A stretch of 64,000 nucleotides of DNA, taken from Nakamurella panacisegetis. Lineage in GTDB: Bacteria > Actinomycetota > Actinomycetes > Mycobacteriales > Nakamurellaceae. The notes under the pieces are model-generated. The model saw only the letters and a list, made by a program, of their open reading frames with translations, did no database searches and was not told the DNA's origin. The number at the start of each line of letters is the position of its first letter. The stretch's first letter is position 1. The stretch covers positions 3,693,501 to 3,757,500 of the forward strand of contig NZ_LT629710.1 in NCBI RefSeq assembly GCF_900104535.1, given 5' to 3'. The translations under genes and the position numbers were made by a program. Below are positions 17,688 through 27,394 of this stretch, piece after piece.

Positions 17688-19886
17688 TTACGGGAAGGCG
17701 CTGACCCGGACGGTCGAACCCGGTTCGACGCGGCTGCCCGCCGACGGATCCTGCCCGATCACCGATGACCCGGACGCGCCGAACATCGCGCTCACCGCGG
17801 TCTGCAGGCCGAGGGCGGACAGCTGGTCCTTGGCCTGCTGGACGTTGCCCCTGGTGACGTCGGGCACGGATACGGCGTTGGAGCCGGTCAGGGTGACGGC
17901 GGGGTTCGCCGGGTCGACGCGGACTCCGGCCGCCGGATCGGTGCCGATGACCAGACCGCCGTCGACGTCGCCGTCGTAGGCCGACGGTCCGACGGTCACC
18001 ACGAACCCGGACCGCCGGAGATCGGCGGCGGCGGCGTCCAGGGATTCGCCGCGCACGACCGGCACCTCCAGCGAGGTGGCGACGACCAGCGCCACCGCGG
18101 ACCCGGCCGGCACCAGTTGGCCGGCCGCCGGGTCGGTGCCGGTGATGCTCCCGGGATCGACGTCGGGATCGAACACGTCCTTGTCGGCGGCGACGGTGAA
18201 TCCGGCCACGATCAGCGCGTTCTTGGCGTCGTCGCCGGCCTTACCGGCCACATCGGGCACCGGGACCGGCGCCGGGCCCTTCGATCGGACGATGGTCACG
18301 TCGGCCGCGAGCGGCAGCGTGGTGTCCGGTGGCGGGTCGGTGGTGATCACGGCACCGACCGGGACCGTGCTGCTGTACTCGTCGGTGGCCTCGCCGTAGA
18401 CCGGGTTCAGGTCGGCGTCCTTGATCGTCAGGACGGCTTGCGCCACCGTGCTTCCCGCCGTGATGGCCGGTACCACCGGGCGGCCGGTCGAGACGACCAG
18501 GTCGACCTCGGACCCACGCAGCATCCGGGCCCCGGTGGCCGGCCGGCTGCCCGCGACCGTGCCCTGCGGCACGGTGTCGCTGGGTTCGGTGGACACGTGC
18601 GGGACGAGGCCGGCGTTGCGCACCAGGGTCTCGGCCTTCTGTTGTTCGACGTTGACCACGGCCGGCGCGTAGGCCCACCGACCGCTGCCCAGCCACCAGC
18701 CGCCGACGGCGGCCGCCGTTCCCAGGAGCAGGACGATGACCGCGACGATCAGCCATCGGCGCAGCCGCGACGGGGTGCGCCGGCGGACGATCGGGCCCGG
18801 CTGATCGGGCTCGGGTGGCACGGCCGACCGCAGATCGACCGTGCCCGCGCCGACGCCGGGCACCATCCGGGTGCCGGTCGGGCCGGCCGGCCCGACGGTC
18901 GGATGATCGGTCAGGCGGGTCTGCTGGGCGGGCGTCCGGATCGACGTGGCCGCGGAGCGGCCCGCGGTGCCCGTCGGCCGGCCGGCCGGCGCGGCCACCC
19001 GTGGGACCGGCACGACGGCCCGGGCCAGCCCGAGCCGGGCTCTCATCGAGACCAGGGCCGACAGGAAGGCCGACGCGTCGCGCGGGCGCGCGAACGGGTC
19101 ACGCCGGGTCGCCGCCAGGATCAGGTCGTCCAGTTCCACCGGGACACCGGGGGCATCGTCGGTCACCGGCGGGACGTCGGAGTGAACGTGCTGGTAGGCC
19201 ACCGAGATGGCGTTGTCGCCCAGGTACGGGGTGTGCCCGGTCAGCATCTCGTACGCCACGATGCCGGCCGAGTACACGTCCGACCGTGGATCGGACGCCC
19301 CGGTCGAGACCTGTTCGGGCGAGAGATACGCGACGGTGCCCAGGATCACGTCGCCGGTGGCCATGGTCTGTGACGAGATCGCCCGTACCAGGCCGAAATC
19401 GGCGACCTTCACCTCACCCTTGGAGGAGATGAGGACATTCTCCGGTTTGACGTCCCGGTGCACCAGGCCGCCCGCGTGCGCCGCGCCGAGGGCCGCCAGC
19501 AGCGGTTCGAGGATCGACAGGGTCACCGGAACCGACAACGCGCCGGACTGCCGCATCAGGTCGCGCAGGGTGCCGCCGTCGACGAGTTCCATCACCAGGA
19601 ACACGATGTCGCCGTCCCGGCCCTGGTCGTAGACGGCGACCACGCCGCGGTGGGCCAGGCCGGCCGCCGTCCTGGCCTCCCGTTCGAACCGGGTCAGGAA
19701 CGACGGATCGGACGCGAAGGACGACTTCATCACCTTGATCGCCACCGGTCGGTCCAGGCGCAGATCCATCCCGCGGTACACCGTGGACATCCCACCGCGG
19801 GCGATGACGGCGCCGACCCGGTAGCGGCCGTCGAGGACGGTCCCGACCAGGGTGGGCCGGGTCCGCCCGCCGCCAGAGGTGCTCAC
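17688..19886 (-). CDS. Membrane Ser/Thr protein kinase with five PASTA domains
   Basis: 732 residues. The cytoplasmic kinase domain covers about residues 20-285: glycine loop GAVIARGGMSTVY, Lys51 in VAIKVMK, catalytic HRDVKPEN with Asp145, DFG at 163-165 and the YLSPEQ activation-segment end. A Pro/Ala-rich linker follows, then one membrane helix at about 378-399, then five outside PASTA repeats of about 65 residues that bind muropeptides in relatives. The adjacent divergent gene is Rv2175c-like, the known substrate context of PknL, but mycobacterial PknL lacks PASTA repeats. TAGGAT at 19900 to 19895 ends eight bases before GTG 19886, implying a leaderless mRNA. Confidence 0.93.
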   Translation of the reverse strand: MSTSGGGRTRPTLVGTVLDGRYRVGAVIARGGMSTVYRGMDLRLDRPVAIKVMKSSFASDPSFLTRFEREARTAAGLAHRGVVAVYDQGRDGDIVFLVMELVDGGTLRDLMRQSGALSVPVTLSILEPLLAALGAAHAGGLVHRDVKPENVLISSKGEVKVADFGLVRAISSQTMATGDVILGTVAYLSPEQVSTGASDPRSDVYSAGIVAYEMLTGHTPYLGDNAISVAYQHVHSDVPPVTDDAPGVPVELDDLILAATRRDPFARPRDASAFLSALVSMRARLGLARAVVPVPRVAAPAGRPTGTAGRSAATSIRTPAQQTRLTDHPTVGPAGPTGTRMVPGVGAGTVDLRSAVPPEPDQPGPIVRRRTPSRLRRWLIVAVIVLLLGTAAAVGGWWLGSGRWAYAPAVVNVEQQKAETLVRNAGLVPHVSTEPSDTVPQGTVAGSRPATGARMLRGSEVDLVVSTGRPVVPAITAGSTVAQAVLTIKDADLNPVYGEATDEYSSTVPVGAVITTDPPPDTTLPLAADVTIVRSKGPAPVPVPDVAGKAGDDAKNALIVAGFTVAADKDVFDPDVDPGSITGTDPAAGQLVPAGSAVALVVATSLEVPVVRGESLDAAAADLRRSGFVVTVGPSAYDGDVDGGLVIGTDPAAGVRVDPANPAVTLTGSNAVSVPDVTRGNVQQAKDQLSALGLQTAVSAMFGASGSSVIGQDPSAGSRVEPGSTVRVSAFP

Positions 19887-19894
19887 GACTCCCG

Positions 19895-19900
19895 ATCCTA
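19895..19900 (-). promoter_or_regulatory. -10 element of a leaderless promoter for the PASTA kinase
   Basis: On the minus strand TAGGAT ends eight bases before GTG 19886. Confidence 0.45.
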
Positions 19901-19987
19901 GGAGGACTTGCGCCCCGTCACGGCCCGTTGGCGCCCGCGTCGGACATCGGTTCGACGGCTGACCGTCCGGGATGGGACCCTTGACCG

Positions 19988-20359
19988 GTGCCGAACAACT
20001 CCCCGTCCGCGTCGGGAACCCCCGATTCCGGACCGCCCAAGCTCGTTCCCGTCCCGGACATCGCCTCCGCTCTCGGACTGATCGTCACCCGGGTGCACCA
20101 GCTGCTGCGGGAACGCCAGCTGGTCGCCACCCGTGTCGACGGCGTGCTGCGGATCCCGGCCGAGTTCGTCCAGAACGGGGCGGTGGTCAAGGGACTCCCG
20201 TCGACCATCACGTTGCTGTCCGACGCCGGCTACACCGACCCGGAGATCATCGACTGGTTGTTCACCCCCGATGACACCCTGCCCGGCCGGCCGATCACCG
20301 CGCTGCGCGAGAACCGCGGCCGCGAAGTACACCGCCGGGCGCAGGCCTCGGGTTTCTAG
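19988..20359 (+). CDS. Rv2175c-like winged-helix DNA-binding protein
   Basis: 123 residues. A disordered N-terminal tail rich in Ser, Pro and Gly (residues 1-20) holds candidate phosphorylation sites. It is followed by a helix-turn-helix of MerR/excisionase type: VPVPDIASALGLIVTRVHQLLRERQLVATRVDGVLRIPAEF. The C-terminal half (LPSTITLLSDAGYTDPEIIDWLF) matches the Rv2175c family. In M. tuberculosis the homologue binds DNA and loses binding when PknL phosphorylates it. The divergent kinase gene next door supports the same relation here, by inference. Confidence 0.87.
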   Translation: MPNNSPSASGTPDSGPPKLVPVPDIASALGLIVTRVHQLLRERQLVATRVDGVLRIPAEFVQNGAVVKGLPSTITLLSDAGYTDPEIIDWLFTPDDTLPGRPITALRENRGREVHRRAQASGF

Positions 20360-20372
20360 CGTCTCCAGGCAC

Positions 20373-21509
20373 TCACCGGTCGCGAACCGTTGCCGCCCGG
20401 GCCAGTCGCAGCAGGTTGTCGGCCGCGATCGGGTGCACGACCGGAACGCCCTGTTCGTCCCGCCCGGCCAGCGCCCTGGTCCCGGCGTCGAACAGAGAGG
20501 AGATCCTGGTCTCGATCTCGGCCGGCGCCGTCGTCGCCGCCACCAGGTCGGTCAGCCGGTCGACCTGAGCCGGGAGAAGGTCGGAACCGATCCCGGCGTC
20601 CAGCTCGGCCAGCAGCTCCGGCCGGTCCCGCAGGGCCGCCCTGGCCATAGCCAGCAGCACCGTGCGTTTGCCCTCGATCAGATCGCCGCCCGCCGGTTTA
20701 CCGGTGGCTGCGGGATCACCGAAAACGCCGAGCAGGTCGTCCCGCAGCTGGAAGCCGACCCCGATGACCGCGCCGTATTCGCGCAACGCGGTCACCGTCG
20801 CCGGCGAGGCGCCGCCCAGCGCCGCTCCGAGGTGCAGCGGGCGCTCCACCGTGTAGGCCGCCGTCTTGTAGCGGTTGACCACCATGGCGTCGTCGGCCGC
20901 GACCTCCGGATCTCCGGATCGGTCGGCCGTGATCCGCAGGTCGAGCAGTTGCCCGGCCAGCACCTCGGTCCGCATCGCTCGCCAGGCCGACAGCGCCCCG
21001 GCCGGGCCACCCAGTTGCTCGAACCCGTCCAGGAACAGGTCATCGGCCCAGGCCAGTGCCAGGTCACCGAGCAGCAGCGCCGACGAGAGCCCATAGTGTT
21101 CGGCATCACCGGACCAGCCGTGATCGGCGTGCAGCTTCTGCACCGACCGGTGGATGCTGGGCTTTCCCCGGCGGGTGTCCGAACGGTCGATGATGTCGTC
21201 GTGGATCAGGGCGCAGGCCTGGATCAGCTCGAGCGCGGCGGCGGCCTGCAGCACACCGGGCGGCAGCCGGTCGCCCGCGGTGAACCGTTCGGCCTCCGGG
21301 TGAGCGGCCAGGAAGCCCCAGCACAGGAACTGCGGACGGAGCCGCTTGCCGCCGGCCGAGATGTAGCCGATCAGCCGGTCGACGTCGCCGTCCAGCCGAT
21401 GGTCGATCGCCACCACCTCGGCCCGGCGCCGAGCCAGCTCGGCCGTCAGGACGGATTCGACGGCGGCGGTGGGATCGGTGTGGGGCGGTGATGACGCGGA
21501 GGGATGCAC
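20373..21509 (-). CDS. Polyprenyl diphosphate synthase (GGPP synthase-like)
   Basis: 378 residues. Head-to-tail prenyltransferase that extends isoprenoid diphosphates; product length cannot be read safely, though mycobacterial Rv2173 (IdsA2) sits in the same place. The first Asp-rich motif DDIID is at 104-108, GGKRLRP at 53-59 binds substrate, and the second motif QLRDDLLGVFGD is at 254-265. GTG 21509 is only 35 bases from the divergent metF start, so the two promoters must overlap or lie back to back. Confidence 0.9.
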   Translation of the reverse strand: MHPSASSPPHTDPTAAVESVLTAELARRRAEVVAIDHRLDGDVDRLIGYISAGGKRLRPQFLCWGFLAAHPEAERFTAGDRLPPGVLQAAAALELIQACALIHDDIIDRSDTRRGKPSIHRSVQKLHADHGWSGDAEHYGLSSALLLGDLALAWADDLFLDGFEQLGGPAGALSAWRAMRTEVLAGQLLDLRITADRSGDPEVAADDAMVVNRYKTAAYTVERPLHLGAALGGASPATVTALREYGAVIGVGFQLRDDLLGVFGDPAATGKPAGGDLIEGKRTVLLAMARAALRDRPELLAELDAGIGSDLLPAQVDRLTDLVAATTAPAEIETRISSLFDAGTRALAGRDEQGVPVVHPIAADNLLRLARAATVRDR

Positions 21510-21531
21510 AGGTGCCAGTCTGCATTGCCGA

Positions 21532-21537
21532 TAAGCT
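21532..21537 (+). promoter_or_regulatory. -10 element of a leaderless promoter for metF
   Basis: TAAGCT ends seven bases before ATG 21545. Together with the 35-base divergent gap this fixes the metF start. Confidence 0.5.
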
Positions 21538-21544
21538 GCACCGC

Positions 21545-22453
21545 ATGGTGACCGTCCGCGAGCGCTTGGCCGCGCCTGGCCCCCACTTCTCGGTGGAGTT
21601 CTTCCCGCCGAGGGACGACGCCGAGGAGTCGACGCTCTGGCTGGCGATCCGCAAACTGGAGCCGCTGCGCCCGGCGTTCGTCTCGGTGACCTACGGGGCC
21701 GGCGGGTCGCGGCGGGATCGCACCATCCGGATCACCGAGCGGATCGCCGCCGAAACCACCCTGCTGCCGGTGGCGCACCTGACCGCGGTCGGGCACTCGG
21801 TGGCCGAGTTGCGCCATGTCATCGGCTCGTACGCCTCGGTCGGCGTGCGGAACATCCTGGCCCTGCGGGGCGACCCGCCGGGGGAGGACCCGTCGGCCGA
21901 GTGGATCCCGCACCCGCAGGGCCTGAACTACGCCAGCGACCTGGTCGCCCTGACCTGCTCGCTCGGGGACTTCCACGTCGGCGTGGCGGCCTTCCCCGAC
22001 ATGCACCCCAGGTCGCCCGACCTGGAATCGGATACCCGCTACTTCGCCGAGAAGATCGCCGCCGGTGCGGAGTACGCGATCACGCAGATGTTGTTCTCGG
22101 CCCAGGACTACATCGGTCTGCGTGACCGGGCGCTGGCCGCCGGCGCCGACGTGCCGATTCTTCCCGGGATCATGCCGGTCACCTCGTATGCGCGACTGAT
22201 GCGCATCATCGAACTGTCGGGGCAGCGGATCCCGACCGATCTCGCGGAGCGGCTGCTGGCCGTGCAGGGTGATGCGGCGGCCGGACGGGAGATCGGCATG
22301 CAGCACGCCATTCAGATGTCCCATCAGCTGCTGGCCGAGGGCGCCCCCGCGTTGCACTTCTACACGTTCAACCGGTCCAAGGCCACGCTCGAGGTGCTGG
22401 CCGCGCTGGGCATGGCCGGTACGCCCGATCGCGAACCCGCATTGCAGACCTGA
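21545..22453 (+). CDS. metF: Methylenetetrahydrofolate reductase family protein
   Basis: 302 residues, TIM-barrel flavoenzyme family that reduces 5,10-methylene-THF to 5-methyl-THF for methionine synthesis. Landmarks are FSVEFFPPRDD with the catalytic Glu, FVSVTYGAGGS, HLTAVGHS, NILALRGDPP, and ITQMLFSAQDYI. It corresponds in place to mycobacterial Rv2172c, which is shorter than and diverged from classical MetF and may not use NADH in the usual way, so the exact electron donor is uncertain. ATG 21545 was chosen from the -10 spacing and homology. Confidence 0.9.
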   Translation: MVTVRERLAAPGPHFSVEFFPPRDDAEESTLWLAIRKLEPLRPAFVSVTYGAGGSRRDRTIRITERIAAETTLLPVAHLTAVGHSVAELRHVIGSYASVGVRNILALRGDPPGEDPSAEWIPHPQGLNYASDLVALTCSLGDFHVGVAAFPDMHPRSPDLESDTRYFAEKIAAGAEYAITQMLFSAQDYIGLRDRALAAGADVPILPGIMPVTSYARLMRIIELSGQRIPTDLAERLLAVQGDAAAGREIGMQHAIQMSHQLLAEGAPALHFYTFNRSKATLEVLAALGMAGTPDREPALQT

Positions 22454-22462
22454 GGGAGAAGG

Positions 22463-23974
22463 ATGGACCTGGATACCGTTCAACGGGCGTTCGGGCTGTC
22501 CTCCCTGGTGTTGATCGTGGCGCTGGTCGCGATCCGGCTGTCCCGGCGGCTGGGCCTGCCGTCGCTGTTGCTGTACCTGGGCATCGGGTTGCTGCTGGGC
22601 AACCGTGGACTGGGCCTGGAGTTCTCGAACACGATCCTGACCGAGCAGCTCGGGCTGGCCGCCCTCGTGTTCATCCTGGCCGAAGGTGGCCTGACCACGC
22701 GATGGGCGAACGTCAGGCCGGCGCTCGGCCTCGGTGTGGCGTTGGCCACGGTGTCGGTGGTGGTCAGCATCGCGGTGGCCGGCGCCGGTGTCCATCTACT
22801 GCTCGGCGGCCACCTCGGGCTGGACTGGCGGACGTCCCTGCTCTGGGGCGCTGTCCTGTCCAGCACCGATGCCGCAGCGGTGTTCTCGGTGCTGCGGGGC
22901 GTCGGGGTGAAGCCCCGGCTGGCCGCGGCGCTGGAGTTGGAGTCCGGACTCAACGACGCCCCGGTCGTCATCGCGGTTCTGCTCCTGGCCGGGACGACCC
23001 AGATCAGCTGGACCGATCCGCTGCTGGTGGTCTACGAGTTGCTCGCGGGGGCGGTGGTGGGCGGCGCGGTCGGATTCGTCGGGGGCTGGAGCCTGCGCCG
23101 AGGGGCACTCCCGGCCGCCGGGTTGTACCCGTTGGCCACCATCGCCCTGGTCGGCGGTGCCTACGCCGCCGGTCAGTACCTGCACGCCTCCGGGTTCCTC
23201 GCCACCTACATCGCGGCCGTCATCCTGGGCAATTCCCGGTTGCCGCACCGGGCGTCGACACTGTCGTTCGCCGAAGGGTTCGGTTGGATCGCCCAGATCG
23301 GCCTGTTCGTCCTGCTCGGCCTGTACGTCGACCCGTTCCAGCTCCCGGCCGCCCTGCTGCCGGGCGCGGCCATCGGGTTGCTCGTCCTGGTGGTGGCCCG
23401 GCCGCTGTCGGTACTGGCCGCCGCGTTGCCGTTCCGGATGCCCTGGCGTGAGCAGGCCTTCCTGTCGTGGTCGGGCCTGCGCGGGGCGGTGCCGATCGTC
23501 CTGGCCCTGATCCCGCTGATGCTGCGCGACGACGCCCAGTCACGGTCGATGGTCAACATCATCGTGGTCGTGGTCGTCATCTACACCCTGGTCCAGGGCA
23601 CCACGCTGCCGTTCGTGGCGCGCAAACTGGACGTCATCCAGCTCGGTCAGGCCACCGAGGTGCAGGTCGAGGCGGCGCCCCTGGAGGAGATGAACGCCCA
23701 GGTGCTGCAGGTGACGGTGCCGCCGGACTCCCGCATCCACGGGGTGTACGTCTCGCAGCTGCGGTTGCCGCCGAGCGCTGTGATCGCCCTGATCGTCCGG
23801 GACGGGGCACCGGTCCCGGTGGAGCCGACGGTGCGGCTGCAGGCCGGCGACCAGATGCTGATCGTGACGCCCGAACGATTCCGGTCGGCGACCGAACGCC
23901 GCCTGCGGGCGGTCAGCCGCGGCGGGGCACTGGCCACCTGGTTCGGCGAACGCGGAGACCCGGCCCGCACCTGA
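22463..23974 (+). CDS. CPA-type cation/proton antiporter with C-terminal RCK_C domain
   Basis: 503 residues. About twelve membrane segments from residue 10 to 390, including [14 protein letters not shown] and [14 protein letters not shown], the ion-binding Asp motifs of the CPA1 family, and [16 protein letters not shown] cytoplasmic TrkA-C (RCK_C) domain follows at about 410-485 ([21 protein letters not shown] to [10 protein letters not shown]). This layout is that of NhaP2/CvrA-type potassium/proton antiporters. RCK_C domains can bind nucleotides such as c-di-AMP in other bacteria, which may be relevant given the riboswitch in this window. The ribosome site GAGGGAGAAGG lies just upstream. 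Confidence 0.92.
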   Translation: MDLDTVQRAFGLSSLVLIVALVAIRLSRRLGLPSLLLYLGIGLLLGNRGLGLEFSNTILTEQLGLAALVFILAEGGLTTRWANVRPALGLGVALATVSVVVSIAVAGAGVHLLLGGHLGLDWRTSLLWGAVLSSTDAAAVFSVLRGVGVKPRLAAALELESGLNDAPVVIAVLLLAGTTQISWTDPLLVVYELLAGAVVGGAVGFVGGWSLRRGALPAAGLYPLATIALVGGAYAAGQYLHASGFLATYIAAVILGNSRLPHRASTLSFAEGFGWIAQIGLFVLLGLYVDPFQLPAALLPGAAIGLLVLVVARPLSVLAAALPFRMPWREQAFLSWSGLRGAVPIVLALIPLMLRDDAQSRSMVNIIVVVVVIYTLVQGTTLPFVARKLDVIQLGQATEVQVEAAPLEEMNAQVLQVTVPPDSRIHGVYVSQLRLPPSAVIALIVRDGAPVPVEPTVRLQAGDQMLIVTPERFRSATERRLRAVSRGGALATWFGERGDPART

Positions 23975-24032
23975 CCTGCCCTCCGGTACGCGACCGGTCA
24001 TGGCCCGGCGGGATGTTTGGGACACTGGGGGA

Positions 24033-24668
24033 GTGAATTCCTCAAGTGAGCCGGAGCAGTCGCGCGCCACGGCCCCGGACGACGACGCCCTGACGTCCAC
24101 CGACGGTCCCGAAGCACCGGCGGCCGTGACGCGGCCGCTGCGTCCCCGCCGGATCGGTCTCGTCGCCGTCCTGGCCCTGGTGATCATCGTGCTGGACCAG
24201 GTGACGAAGCTGCTGGTGGTGGCGCATCTCGACCCCGACGCCCCACCGAAGCGGATCCTGGGCGGCCTGGTCTACCTGTCGCTGTTCCGCAACGCCGGCG
24301 CCGCGTTCTCCACGGCCACCGGTGTCACCTGGATCCTGGCCCTGGTCGCGATCGGGGTGGTCGTGGTGATCATCCGGATGGCCAGCAAGCTGCGGTCGAC
24401 GGCCTGGGCCATCGCGCTCGGTCTGGTGCTGGGTGGCGCCGTCGGCAACCTGATCGACCGGATCTTCCGTTCACCCGGGATCCTTCGCGGGCACGTCGTC
24501 GACTTCATCTCGCTGTTCGAACCGGACGGGCGCCACTTCGCCGTCTTCAACATCGCGGACTCCGGGATCACCCTCGGGGCCGTTGCTCTCGTACTGACCG
24601 CCATTTTCGGGATCGACATGGACGGCTACCGCACCAAGGACAAGAAGACTGAGGCAGACCGTGGTTGA
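24033..24668 (+). CDS. lspA: Lipoprotein signal peptidase II
   Basis: 211 residues from GTG 24033. Cuts lipoprotein signal peptides after lipid attachment. A Ser/Pro-rich N-terminal extension of about 40 residues precedes four membrane helices. The conserved blocks are [34 protein letters not shown] with the first catalytic Asp, and [11 protein letters not shown] with the second. GTG 24033 is preferred to ATG 24000 because that extra stretch overlaps likely promoter sequence, but this is not certain. The stop overlaps rluD by eight bases, so the pair is coupled, as is common in bacteria. Confidence 0.94.
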   Translation: MNSSSEPEQSRATAPDDDALTSTDGPEAPAAVTRPLRPRRIGLVAVLALVIIVLDQVTKLLVVAHLDPDAPPKRILGGLVYLSLFRNAGAAFSTATGVTWILALVAIGVVVVIIRMASKLRSTAWAIALGLVLGGAVGNLIDRIFRSPGILRGHVVDFISLFEPDGRHFAVFNIADSGITLGAVALVLTAIFGIDMDGYRTKDKKTEADRG

Positions 24669-25587
24669 TCGTCGTGAACTTCCCGTACCGGATGGACTGG
24701 ACGGGATGCGCGCGGACGCCGGACTGGCCCGTCTGCTGGGCATCAGCCGGACCAGCGTCGGCACCATGATCGACGCCGGTGGCGTGCTGATCGACGGCGT
24801 GACGGCCGGCAAGTCGGACCGGCTGACTCCGGGTATGTGGCTGGAGATCACGCTGCCCGAACCCGACCGGCCGCTGGCCGTCATCCCGCAGAAGGTCGAC
24901 GGCCTGGAGATCCTCTACCAGGACGCCGACATCGTGGTGGTCGACAAGCCGGTCGGCGTCGCGGCCCATCCCAGCCCGGGCTGGAACGGTCCGACGGTGC
25001 TGGGTGCCCTGGCCGCCCTTGGGGTCTCGCTGAGCACCTCCGGTTCGGAGGAGCGTCAGGGCATCGTGCACCGGCTGGACGCGGGCACCACCGGCGCGAT
25101 GGTGGTGGCCAAGAGTGAACGGGCCTACAGCATCCTCAAGGACGCCTTCCGGGACCGCACGGTGGAGAAGATCTACCACGCGATCATCCAGGGCTACCCG
25201 GATCCGACCTCGGGCACGATCGACGCCCCGATCGGGCGGCACCCCAAGTCGGACTGGAAGTTCGCCGTGGTCGCCGGTGGTCGGGACAGCATCACCCACT
25301 ACGAGACGATCGAGGCCTTCCGGTCGGCCACCCTGGTCGAGGTCCACCTGGAGACCGGCCGGACGCACCAGATCCGGGTTCACTTCTCGGCCATGCACCA
25401 TCCGTGCGTCGGCGACACGACCTACGGCGCCGACCCGGTGCTGACCGCGCGGCTGGGTCTGACCCGCCAGTGGCTGCACGCCTACCAGCTGGCGTTCGCC
25501 CACCCCGACGACGGTCGCTGGATCCAGTTCACCGCGCCCTACCCGGCCGACCTGATCAAGGCGAAGGCGATCCTGGAAGCGGGCTGA
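24661..25587 (+). CDS. rluD: RluA/RluD family 23S rRNA pseudouridine synthase
   Basis: 308 residues. The N-terminal S4 RNA-binding domain ([28 protein letters not shown]) is followed by the RluA-type catalytic domain. Catalytic Asp140 lies in [15 protein letters not shown], equivalent to Asp139 of E. coli RluD, and [20 protein letters not shown] is the RNA-binding and fold motif. Target positions in 23S rRNA helix 69 are inferred from RluD. GTG 24661 overlaps the lspA stop. Confidence 0.94.
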   Translation: MVDRRELPVPDGLDGMRADAGLARLLGISRTSVGTMIDAGGVLIDGVTAGKSDRLTPGMWLEITLPEPDRPLAVIPQKVDGLEILYQDADIVVVDKPVGVAAHPSPGWNGPTVLGALAALGVSLSTSGSEERQGIVHRLDAGTTGAMVVAKSERAYSILKDAFRDRTVEKIYHAIIQGYPDPTSGTIDAPIGRHPKSDWKFAVVAGGRDSITHYETIEAFRSATLVEVHLETGRTHQIRVHFSAMHHPCVGDTTYGADPVLTARLGLTRQWLHAYQLAFAHPDDGRWIQFTAPYPADLIKAKAILEAG

Positions 25588-25622
25588 TCCGGCCCCTCCG
25601 GATCCGGTCGACCGGGCATCGG

Positions 25623-27239
25623 TCAGGCCGGTCCGAAGCCCCAGACCACGGTCCGGTTGGCCAGGTCGGGACGAACACTCCAGCGCACCTCGGTGACCTC
25701 GGTGTCGGCCGGGACCAGGAAGACGGTCCAGCCGGACGCGTGCGTCCCGGCCGGCACACCGACCCGATGGGCCGGATACGGCGCGACGCCCATGGCCGCC
25801 TTCTGCAGGATCGCGCCGGTGCTCGACTTCAGCATCAGGTACAGGTCGGGCAGCGACTCGTAGTCGATCTGTCCCTGGTTGGCCACGGTGGTCTGCACCA
25901 TCAGGGCTCGCTCGCCCGGCTCCAGGCGATACCCGGCCTGGACCAGGATCTGATCCGCCGGGTCGATGATCTGCTGCAGCGACACGGCCAGATGCTCACC
26001 GAACAGCCCGGCGACGTTCTGCGTCGGCTGCCCGGAGATCATCGTGCGGCGGGTCGGGGACGAGCCGGGGGGCGGCTGCGGGGCCGGGGTTGCGGCTGGA
26101 ACAGGTTGCGCGGCAACAGGTTCGGGCTCCACGGCGCCGATCGATCCGGGGACCGCGTGGCGGGACTGGGTGTCGTGCGGCTCCGGCGGAGTGAAGTCGG
26201 CCAGCACCGACGGCGGGAACAGCGGCGGCAACGGTGTCACCACCGGCGATCCCGCGGGATTCGACCCGGGGCCCTCCGACGCTTCGTCCTGCTCGTCGAA
26301 CCGAGAGGGCGGGGGATAGGCCTGCGTGAGATCCGGCGACGATTCAGCGGCGGACGACGTGTCGCCGACGCGCGCCCACGACGAACTCCCCGGTACGCCC
26401 CAGGTCGAGGTCTCGACCGCGGCGCTCGCCACCACCGGGACATCAGGCGTGGCCGGGGCGGCCGACTGCTCCGGCATCGCACGGTCCGGCTCCGCCGCCT
26501 GGTCGGTGCCGTTCTCGGGCGGCGCGGGCGGGGCCGCCTCGTCCGGTGTCTCGCCGCTCGGCTCGGGGGTCGGGGCCGGTCCCGCGTCCGCGGGTTCGGC
26601 CGATGCCGGTCCGGTGGGAGGGGTGCCGAACGGAGGCTGCCCCAGTGGGACGGCGCCGGCGATGGCCTGTTCGTGCGGGGGAACCGCCGAGGCTGGGGGA
26701 AGCCCGATCACGGGGGCGGGCGGCATCGGCGGCAAGGGGACCGGCAACTGCTGCACCGGCTGGGATTCCACCGGCGTCGGGGGCGGTAGCGGTGGACCCG
26801 GTACCGACGACGGGGGGCTCGACGGCGGCGGGTAGGCGACCGGGGGAGCCTGATCCGGCAGTGGGCCGCCGACCGGGGCGGCCGATGGATACGGAGCGGG
26901 CGCGGCCACCGAAGGGGGCAGGGGTGCGGCCGGTACGGCGCCGCTCGCCGGGCCGCCCGGCGCCGCACCGGTCTGATCGGGGAGCGGGAACCCGCCGGTG
27001 GCTGGGCCGGCCTGGGCGATCCGCCAGAGCAGCTGACGGTCGCCCTCGGCGACCAGTCGTAGCGGCATACCGCGCTCGGCCATGGTGACGAACCTCGCCG
27101 CCGCCTCGGACTGACTCATGCGGGCGTTCCACGCCGCCTGGGGCAGGCCGATGGCGCCGTTGTTGATGATTTCGGCGAGCAGTCGCAGGTCATCGGTGTC
27201 GGGCACGGGTCGTCCGGCGGGCAGATCAGGTGTCGTCAC
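25623..27239 (-). CDS. Unknown protein: N-terminal helix-turn-helix, long Pro-rich linker, C-terminal beta domain
   Basis: 538 residues. Residues of about 15-75 (DDLRLLAEIINNGAIGLPQAAWNARMSQSEAAARFVTMAERGMPLRLV) have the helix pattern of a winged helix. Residues 80-400 are almost all Pro, Ala, Gly, Ser and acidic residues and should be disordered. The C-terminal 130 residues, from ISGQPTQNVAGLFGEHL to VVWGFGPA, look like an Ig-like beta sandwich with ALMVQTTVANQGQIDYESLPDLYLML. There is no signal peptide or membrane segment. TAGCGT at 27253 to 27248 ends eight bases before GTG 27239. I do not recognise a named family. It lies between rluD and dnaE1. Confidence 0.8.
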   Translation of the reverse strand: MTTPDLPAGRPVPDTDDLRLLAEIINNGAIGLPQAAWNARMSQSEAAARFVTMAERGMPLRLVAEGDRQLLWRIAQAGPATGGFPLPDQTGAAPGGPASGAVPAAPLPPSVAAPAPYPSAAPVGGPLPDQAPPVAYPPPSSPPSSVPGPPLPPPTPVESQPVQQLPVPLPPMPPAPVIGLPPASAVPPHEQAIAGAVPLGQPPFGTPPTGPASAEPADAGPAPTPEPSGETPDEAAPPAPPENGTDQAAEPDRAMPEQSAAPATPDVPVVASAAVETSTWGVPGSSSWARVGDTSSAAESSPDLTQAYPPPSRFDEQDEASEGPGSNPAGSPVVTPLPPLFPPSVLADFTPPEPHDTQSRHAVPGSIGAVEPEPVAAQPVPAATPAPQPPPGSSPTRRTMISGQPTQNVAGLFGEHLAVSLQQIIDPADQILVQAGYRLEPGERALMVQTTVANQGQIDYESLPDLYLMLKSSTGAILQKAAMGVAPYPAHRVGVPAGTHASGWTVFLVPADTEVTEVRWSVRPDLANRTVVWGFGPA

Positions 27240-27394
27240 GCTCGGGAACGCTACTCGCCGCGACTGTCCCAGGGCACTGTCGGGGCGGCGTGTTAGAACT
27301 GGGGAAGGTCAGCCGCCGGGCCGCGAACTGAGATGATGGCGGTCAGGCATTGGCAGTCCTCGTGACGGTCAGGAACATCGAAGGGAGCCGTCAG

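Noticed and set aside
25588-25622. Terminator between rluD and the convergent proline-rich gene
   Set aside because: Only a short CCGGATCCGG palindrome without a usable loop or T-tract.
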